A stretch of DNA of 64,000 bases from Leucobacter tenebrionis. Its GTDB lineage: Bacteria > Actinomycetota > Actinomycetes > Actinomycetales > Microbacteriaceae. Of the stretch, positions 9,801-17,636 are shown in pieces. The position numbers were made by a program, and so were the translations under genes. Under the pieces are notes generated by a model, which saw only the letters and a list, made by a program, of their open reading frames with translations, had not been told where the DNA came from and did no database searches. The stretch covers positions 1,240,001 to 1,304,000 of the forward strand of contig NZ_CP082322.1 in NCBI RefSeq assembly GCF_019884725.1. The letters run 5' to 3'. Each line of letters starts with the position of its first letter. Position 1 is the stretch's first letter.

Positions 9801-10036
9801 GGCACGGTCTGCACCCCGCGGGCGACGGCCTGACCGAACGGGACACGGGAGGAGAGCCCCACGACGCGCGCAGCACCGCTGTTCATGAGCTGCTCGCCGA
9901 CGCGCTCGGAACCGCCGTTGTTCACCGCGATCACAGCGGCGGGCTGGGCGGTCTGCTCGGCGATGCCGGCGATGGTCTGGTCGAGCCACTCCCCGCCCCG
10001 CTGGGCGATCAGGATGGCGGTTACTCTCGTACGCAT
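6830..10036 (-). CDS. Membrane-bound family 2 glycosyltransferase with acidic C-terminal tail
   Basis: 1068 residues. Residues 1 to about 230 form a GT-A domain of family 2: VTAILIAQRGGEWL start, SEDACPEPEAL in place of the usual DxD region, and DDGLDFCVRARLAG as the acceptor-side acidic motif. Roughly a dozen membrane helices follow from about residue 245. After a last helix (GIQLVVLLGVLLLALP) comes a basic patch and then about 110 residues very rich in Asp, Glu, Pro and Thr. It likely moves a sugar onto a cell-envelope lipid or polymer; donor and acceptor are unknown. It sits between whiB2 and the DUF5719 gene, the usual order in this phylum. Confidence 0.88.
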   Translation of the reverse strand: MRTRVTAILIAQRGGEWLDQTIAGIAEQTAQPAAVIAVNNGGSERVGEQLMNSGAARVVGLSSRVPFGQAVARGVQTVPVDPEIEDWIWLLSEDACPEPEALEHILSSVQRAPSVVVAGPKLVDWDHPERIIELGQSLTRYGSRWTLRRQELDQQQYDHMQDVLGVGPVGMLVRRDVWDELGGFDPALPIYDDGLDFCVRARLAGHRVEVAPASRVRFAQSGVAGPHIDRRRSLLRTAHRQARTAQLHRRISYAPAPVAFFEWLGLPIYAVLRVLWALIREQPGFMIGEFAAAFTVFFKPHAIIASRRRIRKHSTAGWPAIRQLRIDPKSVRTARMIDREAILASSGRQRRELHFISSGGLAVLAAAAVAAIALTWWAFPQTSLAGGGLAPLSPIDQLWWNTRPLGGVPADPFTWVLALLGTLTFWNPSHALVLLMIAAIPLTALGGWIWAAQLTESRAARVLLSLGFALSPVLLGSLDAGRLPTLVLTIVLPWLLLAATRCRESWSWAGTASLLAAVALAAAPILIPAAIVLLVVGLFTTLRGAARVLTTALMPAVLFAPKAVYALTNGRPLDLLRDPGVVAPFDAGTTWHLLLGFPEFGLEGWGGILEGIGLGGPPATLLVGVLMAPIALLALLGLFTGRVAVTLLNAVLGGLGMATAILAAQLHLAVTGDQSVAVWTGSGLAVYWIAVLSLAAVGATTLQRGAAPVVAVGLTAALIAVVPVAGNLLLNRVPFVPASAQMPALVQAAGESDPGVRTLVLTPEAAHSVRAELVTGSGLRLDRIRSALGSPHETAEDQRLAALVGGLASVGGPDIREDLQAEGIGFVLLVEGGSDLERAELQRVFDQHASLASAGLTEQGLLWRVVDPETITEPEGDAATRVGGTSLTGQTIWGIQLVVLLGVLLLALPTGEVTYRPERRKRPNRRAAKKARARVASGAVAGAATVPSQELVADAPEDQTDAPEDTEAPEDTDTPEAQDAAEAAIVDAAPVAEDPETGPEPELADGGPVVEPTGDDPDSGAAIEDPDPETAGDDPDPEAASETPDAPENPDAPDESTRAEHPENGGER

Positions 10037-10045
10037 ATCGCGCTC

Positions 10046-10051
10046 AGTCTA
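10046..10051 (-). promoter_or_regulatory. -10 box of the glycosyltransferase operon
   Basis: TAGACT on the minus strand, 9 bases before the ATG at 10036. The spacing predicts a leader of only about two bases. No clear -35 box. Confidence 0.45.
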
Positions 10052-10113
10052 GGCGCGGAACGTGCGCGGCCCCTGGAGCCATGCGGAGGGGATGCGAATC
10101 CGCTCGTGAAGTC

Positions 10114-10422
10114 TCAGCCGGCCTCGCGGCGCAGCCGACGACGCTCGCGCTCGGAGAGACCGCCCCAAATGCCGAAGCGCTCATCGTTCTCGAGCGCGTA
10201 CTCGAGGCACTCGGATCGGACCTCGCAGCTCTCGCAGATGCGCTTCGCCTCGCGGGTCGATCCGCCCTTCTCCGGGAAGAATGCCTCGGGGTCCGTCTGC
10301 GCGCACAGCGCATCCGCCTGCCACGCGAGCATCTCGTCGTCGTTGCGGACTCCCGGCACGCCCAGAAACACCGGGTCTACGAACCAGTTGCCCGGAACGG
10401 GGGTTTGCGACTGCTCTGCCAA
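10114..10422 (-). CDS. whiB2: WhiB-family iron-sulfur regulator, WhiB2/WhmD type
   Basis: Four cysteines in the order ALCAQTDPEAFFPEKGG, then CESC and C in RSECLEYAL, bind a [4Fe-4S] cluster; the GIWGG turn and the basic tail RERRRLRREAG contact sigma factor and DNA. The sequence is that of the essential WhiB2/WhmD branch, which controls septation genes. The best start is TTG 10422 because AAAGGAG lies 6 bases upstream, giving 102 residues; an ATG further upstream would place coding sequence over the Shine-Dalgarno and promoter. It has its own consensus promoter, described separately. Confidence 0.93.
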   Translation of the reverse strand: MAEQSQTPVPGNWFVDPVFLGVPGVRNDDEMLAWQADALCAQTDPEAFFPEKGGSTREAKRICESCEVRSECLEYALENDERFGIWGGLSERERRRLRREAG

Positions 10423-10475
10423 ACGTCGCTCCTTTCCTCGGCTCCGGATGCGCGACTCGCACTGGTACCTGAACA

Positions 10476-10504
10476 ATTACATCGGTGTGATTCGTTCAAG
10501 TCAA
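10476..10504 (-). promoter_or_regulatory. Consensus-like promoter of whiB2
   Basis: On the minus strand TTGACT (10499-10504) and TGTAAT (10476-10481) are separated by exactly 17 bases, a near-consensus housekeeping promoter. It would give a leader of about 50 bases before the TTG start of whiB2. It is the clearest -35/-10 pair in the window. Confidence 0.75.
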
Positions 10505-10596
10505 GCCGGGAAGTCTAAACCCTCAAGTATCCCTGAAGGTTCAAAGACACGCCGGCGTGTCGCAAACGTGTCCCGGACGCACCCCGCGACGCGCGC

Positions 10597-10953
10597 CTAC
10601 CCCCAGATCACGAGCATGCGGTACACCATCACCGCGACCGCCAGATGCACGACGCCGAGCACCGCGTTCGCCCACCGGGTGCGATCCACGAGCGCCCAGA
10701 AGCCGGCGGCCGGGGGCAGCAGGAAGGCCACGATCAGATACATCCAGAACTCCAGCGGATCCCCCACGGCATGATTCCCCGCGAACGGCGCCGCGATCGA
10801 GATGACGATCTGCGCGATCAGCAGCAGCGCGACGAGCAGCGTCGCCCCCATCGTGAAGTCGTCGGGGCCGCGCTTGCGCAGCGCGGCGATGAGGCACAGC
10901 ACGGCACCGACGAGCGCAACCGCGATCGTCACCACGGCGTACCAGAGGATCAT
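10597..10953 (-). CDS. Small four-helix membrane protein of unknown function
   Basis: 118 residues almost wholly hydrophobic, with four predicted membrane helices (about 2-24, 36-57, 68-86 and 94-116) separated by short loops RKRGPDD and DRTRWAN. Its ATG overlaps the truB stop codon (ATGA), so it is translated together with truB although no functional link is obvious. No family recognised. Confidence 0.75.
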   Translation of the reverse strand: MILWYAVVTIAVALVGAVLCLIAALRKRGPDDFTMGATLLVALLLIAQIVISIAAPFAGNHAVGDPLEFWMYLIVAFLLPPAAGFWALVDRTRWANAVLGVVHLAVAVMVYRMLVIWG

Positions 10954-11936
10954 GCCGCCCCCTCCCCCGCCGCGCTGTCCGGGGTCGGGAAGTTCGTCAC
11001 CACGCGGGTGCGTCCCTTCTTCACCTCGACGAGGCCGACGAGCCGCCCGTCCGGGGCCACGGCCGCCGCGAGCCTCGCATCGGGGTTCGTCGCCGGATCC
11101 ACCTCGACGCGCTTGCCGTGCCCCAGATCGACCGCCTGCGCCTCCGTGAGCCGCAGCTCGGGGAACAGCGCCGTCGCGACCTCGGCCGGTTCGGCGAGCG
11201 CGCCGATCCTGCCCTCCACGAGCGCCTCCGTCGAAATGGCGCCCGCGACACCGAAGGGACCGACGTCCGTTCGACGCAGCGCCGTGAGGTGACCCCCCAC
11301 CCCCAGCGCCGCACCCAGGTCGCGGGCGAGCGCGCGGATGTAGGTACCCGACGAGCAGCGCACCGTCGCCTCGATATCGATCACCGGATGAGCCCCCTCC
11401 TCCGCGACCCCGGGCGTCGGGTCGCCGATCTCGAAGGCGTGGATCGTCACCGGCCGCTTCTTCAGCTCGACCTGCTCGCCCGCGCGCACCCGATCGTAGG
11501 CGCGGCGCCCGTCGACCTTGATGGCGCTCACCGCGCTCGGAGCCTGCTCGATGTCGCCCGTGAGCTCGGCGACCGCGGCCGCGATCCGCGCGGGATCCGC
11601 CGCGAGCTCCGCGACCGCGGCCGGGTCCGCGACCTCGAGCGTGTCGCCCTCGCGATCGTCCGTGACCGTGGCGATACCGAGGCGGATCGTCGCGGTGTAT
11701 GTCTTGTCAAGCCCGACCAGGTGGGTGAGCAGACGGGTCGCGGGGCCGGCGCCGAGCACGAGCAGCCCGGTCGCCATCGGGTCGAGCGTTCCGGCGTGCC
11801 CCACCTTGCGGGTGCCGAGGGCGCGGCGGCTCTTCGCGACGACGTCGTGGCTGGTCCAGCCCTCCGCTTTGTCGATCAACAGGATCGCTCCCTGCGGCGG
11901 GAGCTGTGCGGGCGCGTTCAGGGGATCCTTCGTCAC
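10950..11936 (-). CDS. truB: tRNA pseudouridine(55) synthase TruB
   Basis: 328 residues. The start PPQGAILLIDKAEGWTSHDV and the catalytic loop GHAGTLDPMATGLLVLG with the nucleophilic Asp are diagnostic; KTYTATIRLG and CSSGTYIRALARDLG are further TruB motifs, and a short PUA-like C-terminal domain follows. It makes pseudouridine 55 in the T loop of tRNA. In most bacteria truB follows rbfA; here mutY on the opposite strand lies between them. The GTG start is preceded at 6 bases by TAGGCT, so it is probably expressed from its own leaderless transcript. Confidence 0.96.
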   Translation of the reverse strand: MTKDPLNAPAQLPPQGAILLIDKAEGWTSHDVVAKSRRALGTRKVGHAGTLDPMATGLLVLGAGPATRLLTHLVGLDKTYTATIRLGIATVTDDREGDTLEVADPAAVAELAADPARIAAAVAELTGDIEQAPSAVSAIKVDGRRAYDRVRAGEQVELKKRPVTIHAFEIGDPTPGVAEEGAHPVIDIEATVRCSSGTYIRALARDLGAALGVGGHLTALRRTDVGPFGVAGAISTEALVEGRIGALAEPAEVATALFPELRLTEAQAVDLGHGKRVEVDPATNPDARLAAAVAPDGRLVGLVEVKKGRTRVVTNFPTPDSAAGEGAA

Positions 11937-11942
11937 CCGACC

Positions 11943-11948
11943 AGCCTA
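11943..11948 (-). promoter_or_regulatory. -10 box of truB (leaderless)
   Basis: TAGGCT on the minus strand, exactly 6 bases before the GTG start at 11936, so transcription should begin at or next to the start codon. No Shine-Dalgarno is present. Confidence 0.6.
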
Positions 11949-11975
11949 GCGATCCGCCCCGCCGCCCCGCCCCCC

Positions 11976-12166
11976 GCACGCGGTCTCGCCTCCCCGCCGC
12001 AGGCCGTCTCACCTCTCCGCCGCAGGCCGTCTCGCCTCTCCCTGCGATTCGGGGTCGGTTTCGTGCGTGTCGCCGATTCGGGGTCGTTTTCGTGCGTGTC
12101 ACCGATTCGGGGTCAGTTTTGGCCGTGTCGCGCGATGCGACACGGCCAAAACTGACCCCGAATCGG
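11976..12166. repeat. Tandem repeats and perfect 30-bp palindrome between truB and mutY
   Basis: The 299-base gap between two divergent genes is filled by repeats. A 23-base unit occurs at 11995-12017 and 12018-12040 (one mismatch), with a decayed copy before it. Three 29-base units that start CGATTCGGGGTC lie at 12045-12073, 12074-12102 and 12103-12131. The third is followed, after the 5-base loop 12132-12136, by its exact inverse at 12137-12166, giving a perfect 30-bp stem from 12102. As both genes point away, this is not a transcription terminator for either. Function unknown. Confidence 0.9.
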
Positions 12167-12223
12167 GAGCCGCGGCGGGCGAGGGCGAGCATGGGAAGCG
12201 GGCGCGACGACGGGGCGGCTCGC

Positions 12224-12229
12224 TAGGCT
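12224..12229 (+). promoter_or_regulatory. -10 box of mutY (leaderless)
   Basis: TAGGCT followed by 6 bases and GTG 12236. This decides the mutY start: the GTG at 12230 would overlap the untranscribed spacer. Confidence 0.6.
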
Positions 12230-12235
12230 GTGCGG

Positions 12236-13120
12236 GTGGACACGACAGCGATCGCCCGGGAACTCAACGCCTGGTACCAGCGCGAAGCCCGGGCTCTGCC
12301 CTGGCGCGCGGACGATGCGACGCCGTGGGCGATCCTCGTCTCCGAGTTCATGCTGCAGCAGACCCAGGTCGATCGTGTGCTCCCCCGGTGGACCGCCTGG
12401 ATCGAGCGCTGGCCGGCGCCGTCCGCCCTCGCGGCCGAGGAGCCCGGGGAGGCTGTGCGCGCGTGGGATCGCCTCGGGTACCCGCGCCGCGCCCTCTGGC
12501 TGCATCGCGCGGCCGTCGAGATCGCCTCCCGGCACGGGGACCGCGTGCCCTCCGATGTCGAGCACCTGCTCGCCCTCACCGGCATCGGCCCCTACACGGC
12601 GCGCGCGGTCGCGGCCTTCGCGTTCGGCGAGCGGCACCCCGTCGTCGACACCAATACCCGCCGCGTCATCGCGCGCCTGGTGCACGGGCAGGCCGCGGCA
12701 GGAATGCCCTCCCCGCGCGACCTCGAGGACATGGCGGCACTGCTGCCCGAGGAGCCTCGCGAGGCCGCAGTGTTCAACGCCGCGGCGATGGAGCTGGGCG
12801 CGGTCGTCTGCACCGCCCGAGCGCCCCGCTGCGACGCCTGCCCGATCGCGCGTTGGTGCGAGTGGCGCGGGGCGGGCTATCCCGACAATGCCCCTTCGAA
12901 GCGGCCGAAGCAGGCGAAGTTCGAGGGCAGCGACCGGCAGGTGCGGGGGCGGATCATGGCGTTGCTGCGCGGCGCCCAGACGCCGGTTTCAGCGGAGGAG
13001 GCGCTCGCGGCCGCGGCCGCGGGCGGGGTGCGCGATCCCGAGCAGCCGCGCCGCGCCTACGACTCGCTCATCGCGGACGGGCTTCTCGTGGAGAGCGACG
13101 GGCAGGTGCGGCTGCCGTAG
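12236..13120 (+). CDS. mutY: A/G-specific adenine DNA glycosylase MutY
   Basis: 294 residues from GTG 12236. It removes adenine mispaired with 8-oxoguanine. Seen: EFMLQQTQV with the catalytic Glu, the helix-hairpin-helix LTGIGPYTARAV, Asp in VVDTNTRR, and the iron-sulfur loop with cysteines spaced C-x6-C-x2-C-x5-C in the VVCTARAPRCDAC region. The C-terminal MutT-like domain of E. coli MutY is mostly missing, replaced by about 70 residues of helix-rich sequence, which is common in actinobacteria. It lies between truB and rbfA on the opposite strand. Confidence 0.94.
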   Translation: MDTTAIARELNAWYQREARALPWRADDATPWAILVSEFMLQQTQVDRVLPRWTAWIERWPAPSALAAEEPGEAVRAWDRLGYPRRALWLHRAAVEIASRHGDRVPSDVEHLLALTGIGPYTARAVAAFAFGERHPVVDTNTRRVIARLVHGQAAAGMPSPRDLEDMAALLPEEPREAAVFNAAAMELGAVVCTARAPRCDACPIARWCEWRGAGYPDNAPSKRPKQAKFEGSDRQVRGRIMALLRGAQTPVSAEEALAAAAAGGVRDPEQPRRAYDSLIADGLLVESDGQVRLP

Positions 13121-13193
13121 GTCCGCGCCGTCGGCCCGCTTCGACAGGCTCGGCGGTGGGAGCAGAGGACAGTGCGGTGCGCTCGGGCCGGGT

Positions 13194-13628
13194 TCAGCGA
13201 TCCTCGTCGTCCTCGCGGGGCTTCACGTACGGATCCGCCTCGCCCGCGTACTGCGCGCTCGCAGCCTGCGCCGCCGACTCCTCATCGCGACGCCTCGCCT
13301 CGGCGAGCAGATCGTTGAGGTGCTGCGCGCTCTCGGGAAGCTCGTCGTGGATGAACTCCAGCGTCGGGGTGAGCCGGGTGCCCAGCTGCTTGCCGACCTC
13401 GGTGCGCAGCATGCCGGTTGCGGCCTTCAGCGCCGCCGCGGAGTCGGCCTGCTCCTGCTCGTCTCCGTACACGGTGTAGAAGATACTCGCGTGCTGCAGA
13501 TCGCCGGTCACGCGCACATCGGTGATGGTCACGAAACCCAGGCGCGGATCCCGCAGCCCCTTCTCCAGCCTGCGCGCGATGATCTGCTGGATGCGCTCTG
13601 CCACCTTGCCGGCCCTCGGATTGCTCAT
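13194..13628 (-). CDS. rbfA: 30S ribosome-binding factor RbfA
   Basis: 144 residues. The start [20 protein letters not shown], the segment [19 protein letters not shown] and [12 protein letters not shown] are characteristic of the KH-like RbfA fold that helps mature the 5' end of 16S rRNA. The C-terminal 35 residues are acidic and probably disordered. Usually rbfA directly follows infB; here an araC-VOC pair on the other strand separates them by about 1.2 kb, and rbfA has its own -10 box 6 bases from its ATG. Confidence 0.94.
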   Translation of the reverse strand: MSNPRAGKVAERIQQIIARRLEKGLRDPRLGFVTITDVRVTGDLQHASIFYTVYGDEQEQADSAAALKAATGMLRTEVGKQLGTRLTPTLEFIHDELPESAQHLNDLLAEARRRDEESAAQAASAQYAGEADPYVKPREDDEDR

Positions 13629-13634
13629 GCTCCA

Positions 13635-13640
13635 AGCCTA
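13635..13640 (-). promoter_or_regulatory. -10 box of rbfA (leaderless)
   Basis: TAGGCT on the minus strand with a 6-base spacer to ATG 13628. It is the same box and spacing as for truB, mutY, cysS and pdtaS. Confidence 0.6.
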
Positions 13641-13723
13641 CCGCCCCCGAGAGGCCGAAAACGGCTGCGGACGTCGCCTCACTGAGCCCTTTTCGACCGT
13701 TCGGAAGCATCCCGGCCCTGCCC

Positions 13724-13779
13724 GATCCGTCGGAATCGGACGCAGCCTAGCCCGCCCGACCCATCGGAGTCGGAACCGG
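13724..13779 (+). repeat. Two related 22-base direct repeats upstream of the AraC gene
   Basis: The segments at 13724-13745 and 13758-13779 share the core TCGGA-N-TCGGA and about 16 of 22 bases, offset by 34 bases. Direct repeats of this size are the usual form of AraC-family operators, so this may be the binding site of the regulator encoded at 13824. Inference only. Confidence 0.35.
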
Positions 13780-13811
13780 CCCGATCTCGCCTCGTCAGGC
13801 CGAGGATCGGG

Positions 13812-13817
13812 GATGAT
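13812..13817 (+). promoter_or_regulatory. Possible -10 box of the araC-VOC pair
   Basis: GATGAT followed by 6 bases and GTG 13824. It fits the leaderless spacing seen elsewhere in the window, although the box itself is weak. Confidence 0.35.
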
Positions 13818-13823
13818 GGTCTC

Positions 13824-14267
13824 GTGAGCAGAAGAAACGACGACGACCAGCGGCTGCGCGACCTCGTACTGCTCCGAAGGGTCCGCGATCGCATCGACCG
13901 CGACTACGCGCATCCGCTCGATGTCGAGTCGCTCGCTCGCGGCGTCGGCTTCTCCGCCGGCCACCTCAGCCGCGAGTTCAAGGCGACATACGGAGAGTCA
14001 CCGTACAGCTACCTCATGACCCGGCGCATCGAGCGCGCCATGACGCTGCTGCGGCGCGGCGACCTCAGCGTCACCGAGGTGTGCTTCGCGGTCGGCTACG
14101 GGTCCCTCGGCACCTTCACCACGCGCTTCACCGAGCTCGTGGGTATGTCCCCCGGGCGCTACCGGAGAGAGGGATGCGGGCCCCTCACCGGGCTCCCCGG
14201 CATCATCACGATGCGCGCGACGAAACCGGTCAGGAATCGAGAAGTTTCCGGCCACGGCGACGAGTAG
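13824..14267 (+). CDS. Short AraC/XylS-family transcriptional regulator
   Basis: 147 residues consisting almost only of the AraC DNA-binding domain: first helix-turn-helix LDVESLARGVGFSAGHLSRE and the second with VTEVCFAVGYGSLGTFTTRF followed by GMSPGRYRR. There is no N-terminal ligand-binding domain, so it resembles MarA/SoxS-type or cofactor-free regulators. It is followed after one base by the VOC gene, so the two form an operon, and it probably controls that pair. Start GTG 13824. Confidence 0.9.
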   Translation: MSRRNDDDQRLRDLVLLRRVRDRIDRDYAHPLDVESLARGVGFSAGHLSREFKATYGESPYSYLMTRRIERAMTLLRRGDLSVTEVCFAVGYGSLGTFTTRFTELVGMSPGRYRREGCGPLTGLPGIITMRATKPVRNREVSGHGDE

Positions 14268-14268
14268 C

Positions 14269-14688
14269 GTGACGGGCATGAAGATCAACATTCACGTCAC
14301 GTTCCTGCCCCACACCGACCCCGAAGCGTCTCTCGCCTTCTACCGCGATGTGCTCGGATTCGAGGTCCGCAACGATGTCGGATACGAGGATATGCGCTGG
14401 ATCACGGTCGGTCCGGCGAATCAGCCCGACACCTCCATCGTGCTCACTCCGCCGGCCATCGACCCGGGCCTCACCGACGACGAGCGCCGGGTCGTACGCG
14501 AGCTCGTCGCCAAGGGCGCCTACGCCTCAGTCGTGTTCGCCACCGACGAGCTGCAGCAGCTCTTCGAGAAGGTCGAGGCCTCGGGCGTCGACGTGCTGCA
14601 GGAGCCCATGGACCAGGACTGGGGCGCGCGGGACTTCGCCTTCCGCGATCCGGCGGGCAACACCGTCCGTGTGCAGCAGCTCGGCTGA
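14269..14688 (+). CDS. VOC-superfamily protein (glyoxalase/bleomycin-resistance fold)
   Basis: 139 residues of a single VOC module pair: VTFLPHTDPEASLAFYRDVLGFEVRND at the start in outline (motif FYRDVLGFEV) and DFAFRDPAGNTVRVQQL at the end, with the DPxGN turn typical of this fold. Members bind a metal with His/Glu residues and act on or sequester small molecules; the substrate cannot be told. GTG 14269 lies one base after the araC stop; ATG 14278 is an alternative start. Coupling to an AraC regulator is common for such genes. Confidence 0.88.
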   Translation: MTGMKINIHVTFLPHTDPEASLAFYRDVLGFEVRNDVGYEDMRWITVGPANQPDTSIVLTPPAIDPGLTDDERRVVRELVAKGAYASVVFATDELQQLFEKVEASGVDVLQEPMDQDWGARDFAFRDPAGNTVRVQQLG

Positions 14689-14709
14689 GTTCCGGGCCGC
14701 CGCGGGGCG

Positions 14710-14754
14710 GAGCCTCTCCCGGGTAGGAGTTCTCGCTCCACGCGGGAGAGGCTC
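14710..14754. repeat. Inverted repeat downstream of the VOC gene
   Basis: Arms GAGCCTCTCCCG (14710-14721) and its exact inverse (14743-14754) enclose a 21-base loop whose ends continue to pair imperfectly. No T-run follows. It may end transcription of the VOC gene or belong to the set of long intergenic inverted repeats in this window. Confidence 0.6.
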
Positions 14755-14821
14755 TCGGCTTCTACCCGCCTGAATCTCGATCCCCTACTTGGGCGGGGGT
14801 GACAACGGGGTCGACGCACGA

Positions 14822-14855
14822 GAAAGGGGCCGGTGCGAGTGCACCGGCCCCTTTC
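14822..14855. terminator. Hairpin terminator after infB
   Basis: Perfect 15-bp stem (14822-14836 and 14841-14855) with the 4-base loop GAGT, 10 bases beyond the infB stop. On the infB strand the stem begins with GAAAGGGG and ends CCCCTTTC followed by TCGTG. It could act in both directions because the VOC gene converges on it. Confidence 0.8.
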
Positions 14856-14865
14856 AGCGGAGAAC

Positions 14866-17562
14866 TCAGCCCCGCGGCTTCTCCACCATCTCGGTGGTCT
14901 CGATCTCGTCACCGACCTGGATGTCGTTGAACTTGCCGAGGCCGACACCGGCCTCGAAGTCCGTCCTGACCTCGGTGACGTCGTCCTTGAAACGACGCAG
15001 CGACTCGATGGCCAGGCCATCGGCGATCACGACGCCCTCGCGGATCACACGCGCCTTGGCGTTGCGCGTGATCGTACCGCTGCGCACGATGACACCCGCG
15101 ATGTTGCCGAACTTCGAGGAGCGGAACACCTCGCGGATCTCGGCGACACCCGACTGGACCTCCTCGTACTCGGGCTTGAGCAGGCCCTTGAGCGAGTTCT
15201 CGATGTCCTCGAGCGCGTTGTAGATGACGTTGTAGAAGCGGATATCGATGCCCTCGCGCGCTGCGCGCTCGCGAGCCTTGACATCCGGGCGGACGTTGAA
15301 GCCCAGCACGATCGCGTTGTCGATCGTGGCCAGGTCGACGTCGGACTCGGTGATCGCGCCGACGCCGCGGTGCAGAATGCGCAGCTGCACCGACTCGTCG
15401 ACCTCGATCTTCATGAGCGACTCCTCGAGCGCCTCGACGGCACCCGACACGTCGCCCTTGATGATGAGGTTGAGCGACTCGACCTTGCCGTCCTCGAGAG
15501 CCTTCGTGAAGTCCTCGAGGCTGATGCGCTTGCGGGCCTTGGCGAGCTGAGCATTGCGCTCCGCAGCCTCGCGCTTCTCGGCGATCTGACGTGCCGTGCG
15601 ATCCTCGGAGGTGACGATGAAGTTGTCACCGGCCCGGGGCACGCTCGACAGACCCTGCACCTGCACGGGGCGCGAGGGCAGCGCCTCGAGCACCGCGTCG
15701 CCGTTCTCGTCGCTCATCGCGCGCACGCGGCCGTAGGCGGTACCCGCCACGATCGCGTCGCCGACGCGCAGCGTACCCGACTGGATGAGCACGGTCGCGA
15801 CCGAGCCGCGGCCCTTGTCGAGCTTCGCCTCGATGGCCACGCCGCGCGCGTCCTTATCGGGGTTCGCGCGCAGGTCGAGGCCGGCGTCCGCCGTGAGCAG
15901 CACGGCGTCGAGCAGTTCGGTGATGCCGACGTTGTTCTTCGCCGAGACGTCGACGAACATGACGTCGCCGCCCCACTCCTCGGAGACCAGGCCGAACTCG
16001 GTGAGCTGCTGGCGCACCTTCTCGGGGTTCGCGCCCTCCTTGTCGATCTTGTTGACCGCGACCACGATCGGCACGTTCGCCGACTGCGCGTGGTTCAGCG
16101 CCTCGATCGTCTGGGGCATGATGCCGTCGTCGGCCGCGACCACGAGGATCGCGATGTCGGTCACCTGCGCACCACGGGCACGCATGGCGGTGAACGCCTC
16201 GTGACCCGGCGTATCGATGAAGGTGAGCGCGCGATCGACGCCCTCGTGCTCGGTGTGGACCTGGTAGGCGCCGATGTGCTGCGTGATGCCGCCGGCCTCG
16301 CCGCCGCCCACGTCCGCCTTGCGGATCGCGTCGAGCAGTCGGGTCTTACCGTGATCGACGTGACCCATGACCGTGACCACGGGGGGTCGCGGCTGCAGGA
16401 CGTCGTCGCCCTCCTCCTCGAGCTCGGCATCGATATCGATGTCGAAGCCCTCGAGCAGTTCGCGATCCTCGTCCTCGGGCGAGACGATCTGGATCTTGTA
16501 ACCCAGTTCGTCGCCGAGGATCTCGAAGGTCGCCTCGTCGAGCGACTCAGTCGCGGTCGCCATCTCACCGAGGTGGAAGAGGATCGTCACGAGGTTCGAT
16601 GCGCTCGTATCGATCTTGTCGGCGAAGTCCGAGAGCGATGCGCCGCGACGCAGGCGGATCGGCGTGTTGCCGTCGCCGCGGGGAACCTGCACGCCGCCGA
16701 TCGACGGCGCCTGCCGCATCTCGAACTCTTGCCGCTTCGCCCGCTTCGACTTGCGGGCCTTGCTCTTCGAGCCGCCGCGACCGAACGCGCCGGCGGTACC
16801 GGCACCGCGACCGCCGCGACCGCGACCCGCGAAACCGCCGCCGGGACGGGGCCCGCCGAAGCCTGCACCCGGACCGGTGCCGCCGCCGGGACGGTTACCG
16901 CCGCCGCCCGGACGACCACCGCCCGGACGACCGGCACCACCGGGACGACCGGCGCCTGCACCCTGGGGGCGCGGAGCGGGGCGCGGGATGTTGCCGGGGT
17001 TGGGACGATTGCCGCCACCGCGGTTCATGCCCTGGTTGGGAGCGAAGGGGTTGTTGCCCGGGCGCGGAGGGCGGGGGATCCCCATGCCCTGGCTCGAGGC
17101 GAACGGGTTGTTGCCGGGACGCGGGCCGGCGGGCTTGGGAGCACCGGGCTTCGCACCCGGCTTGGGCGCGGCCGCAGGCTTCGCACCGGGCTTCGGCGCG
17201 CTTCCGGGCTTGGGAGCCCCGGCGGAGCCGGGCTTCGGGGCCGCGTCGGGCTTGGGCGCGGCAGGCTTCTTCTCGGCCGCGGGAGCCTGGGGCTCAGGGG
17301 CAGCCTTGGGAGCCGGCTTCGGGCCGGGCTTCGGCGCGGACGACTTCTTCGCCGCGGGCTTCGGAGCCGCGGACGAGCCTTCGGCGTCCGACTTGGTCAC
17401 GCCTTCCGCCTCGAGGGCGGCCTTGACCTTTCGCGCCACCGGGGGCGCGATAGCGGACGAGGGCGCCTTGACGAACTCGCCCATTTCTTTCAGCTTGGCC
17501 AGAACGACCTTGCTATCGACACCGATCTCAGTAGCGATCTCGTGTACGCGTGGGTTTGCCAC
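14866..17562 (-). CDS. infB: Translation initiation factor IF-2
   Basis: 898 residues from GTG 17562, chosen because AGGAG lies just upstream and the protein then begins [14 protein letters not shown] as in other actinobacterial IF2 proteins. The N-terminal IF2N helix is followed by about 200 residues rich in Pro, Lys, Ala and Gly with repeated PKPG and RPGGG, a second IF2N domain, and the GTPase: GHVDHGKT (G1), DTPGHEAF (G3) and NKIDKE (G4), then domains II-IV. It brings fMet-tRNA to the 30S subunit. Gene order nusA-ylxR-infB is kept. A hairpin terminator follows. Confidence 0.97.
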   Translation of the reverse strand: MANPRVHEIATEIGVDSKVVLAKLKEMGEFVKAPSSAIAPPVARKVKAALEAEGVTKSDAEGSSAAPKPAAKKSSAPKPGPKPAPKAAPEPQAPAAEKKPAAPKPDAAPKPGSAGAPKPGSAPKPGAKPAAAPKPGAKPGAPKPAGPRPGNNPFASSQGMGIPRPPRPGNNPFAPNQGMNRGGGNRPNPGNIPRPAPRPQGAGAGRPGGAGRPGGGRPGGGGNRPGGGTGPGAGFGGPRPGGGFAGRGRGGRGAGTAGAFGRGGSKSKARKSKRAKRQEFEMRQAPSIGGVQVPRGDGNTPIRLRRGASLSDFADKIDTSASNLVTILFHLGEMATATESLDEATFEILGDELGYKIQIVSPEDEDRELLEGFDIDIDAELEEEGDDVLQPRPPVVTVMGHVDHGKTRLLDAIRKADVGGGEAGGITQHIGAYQVHTEHEGVDRALTFIDTPGHEAFTAMRARGAQVTDIAILVVAADDGIMPQTIEALNHAQSANVPIVVAVNKIDKEGANPEKVRQQLTEFGLVSEEWGGDVMFVDVSAKNNVGITELLDAVLLTADAGLDLRANPDKDARGVAIEAKLDKGRGSVATVLIQSGTLRVGDAIVAGTAYGRVRAMSDENGDAVLEALPSRPVQVQGLSSVPRAGDNFIVTSEDRTARQIAEKREAAERNAQLAKARKRISLEDFTKALEDGKVESLNLIIKGDVSGAVEALEESLMKIEVDESVQLRILHRGVGAITESDVDLATIDNAIVLGFNVRPDVKARERAAREGIDIRFYNVIYNALEDIENSLKGLLKPEYEEVQSGVAEIREVFRSSKFGNIAGVIVRSGTITRNAKARVIREGVVIADGLAIESLRRFKDDVTEVRTDFEAGVGLGKFNDIQVGDEIETTEMVEKPRG

Positions 17563-17636
17563 TTTTCTCCTGTCTGGGTTCACGCCAGACAGGCGAGAAC
17601 CTTGGTTATCGGACGGGCCTCATTTTGAGCCGCTCA

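Noticed and set aside
12045-12131. CRISPR-like array
   Set aside because: The three 29-base units are directly adjacent with no spacers, and no cas gene is near.
14833-17628. A 931-codon open frame on the plus strand
   Set aside because: It is exactly antisense to infB. The high GC content leaves the antisense frame free of stops, and its translation is low-complexity with no family motif.
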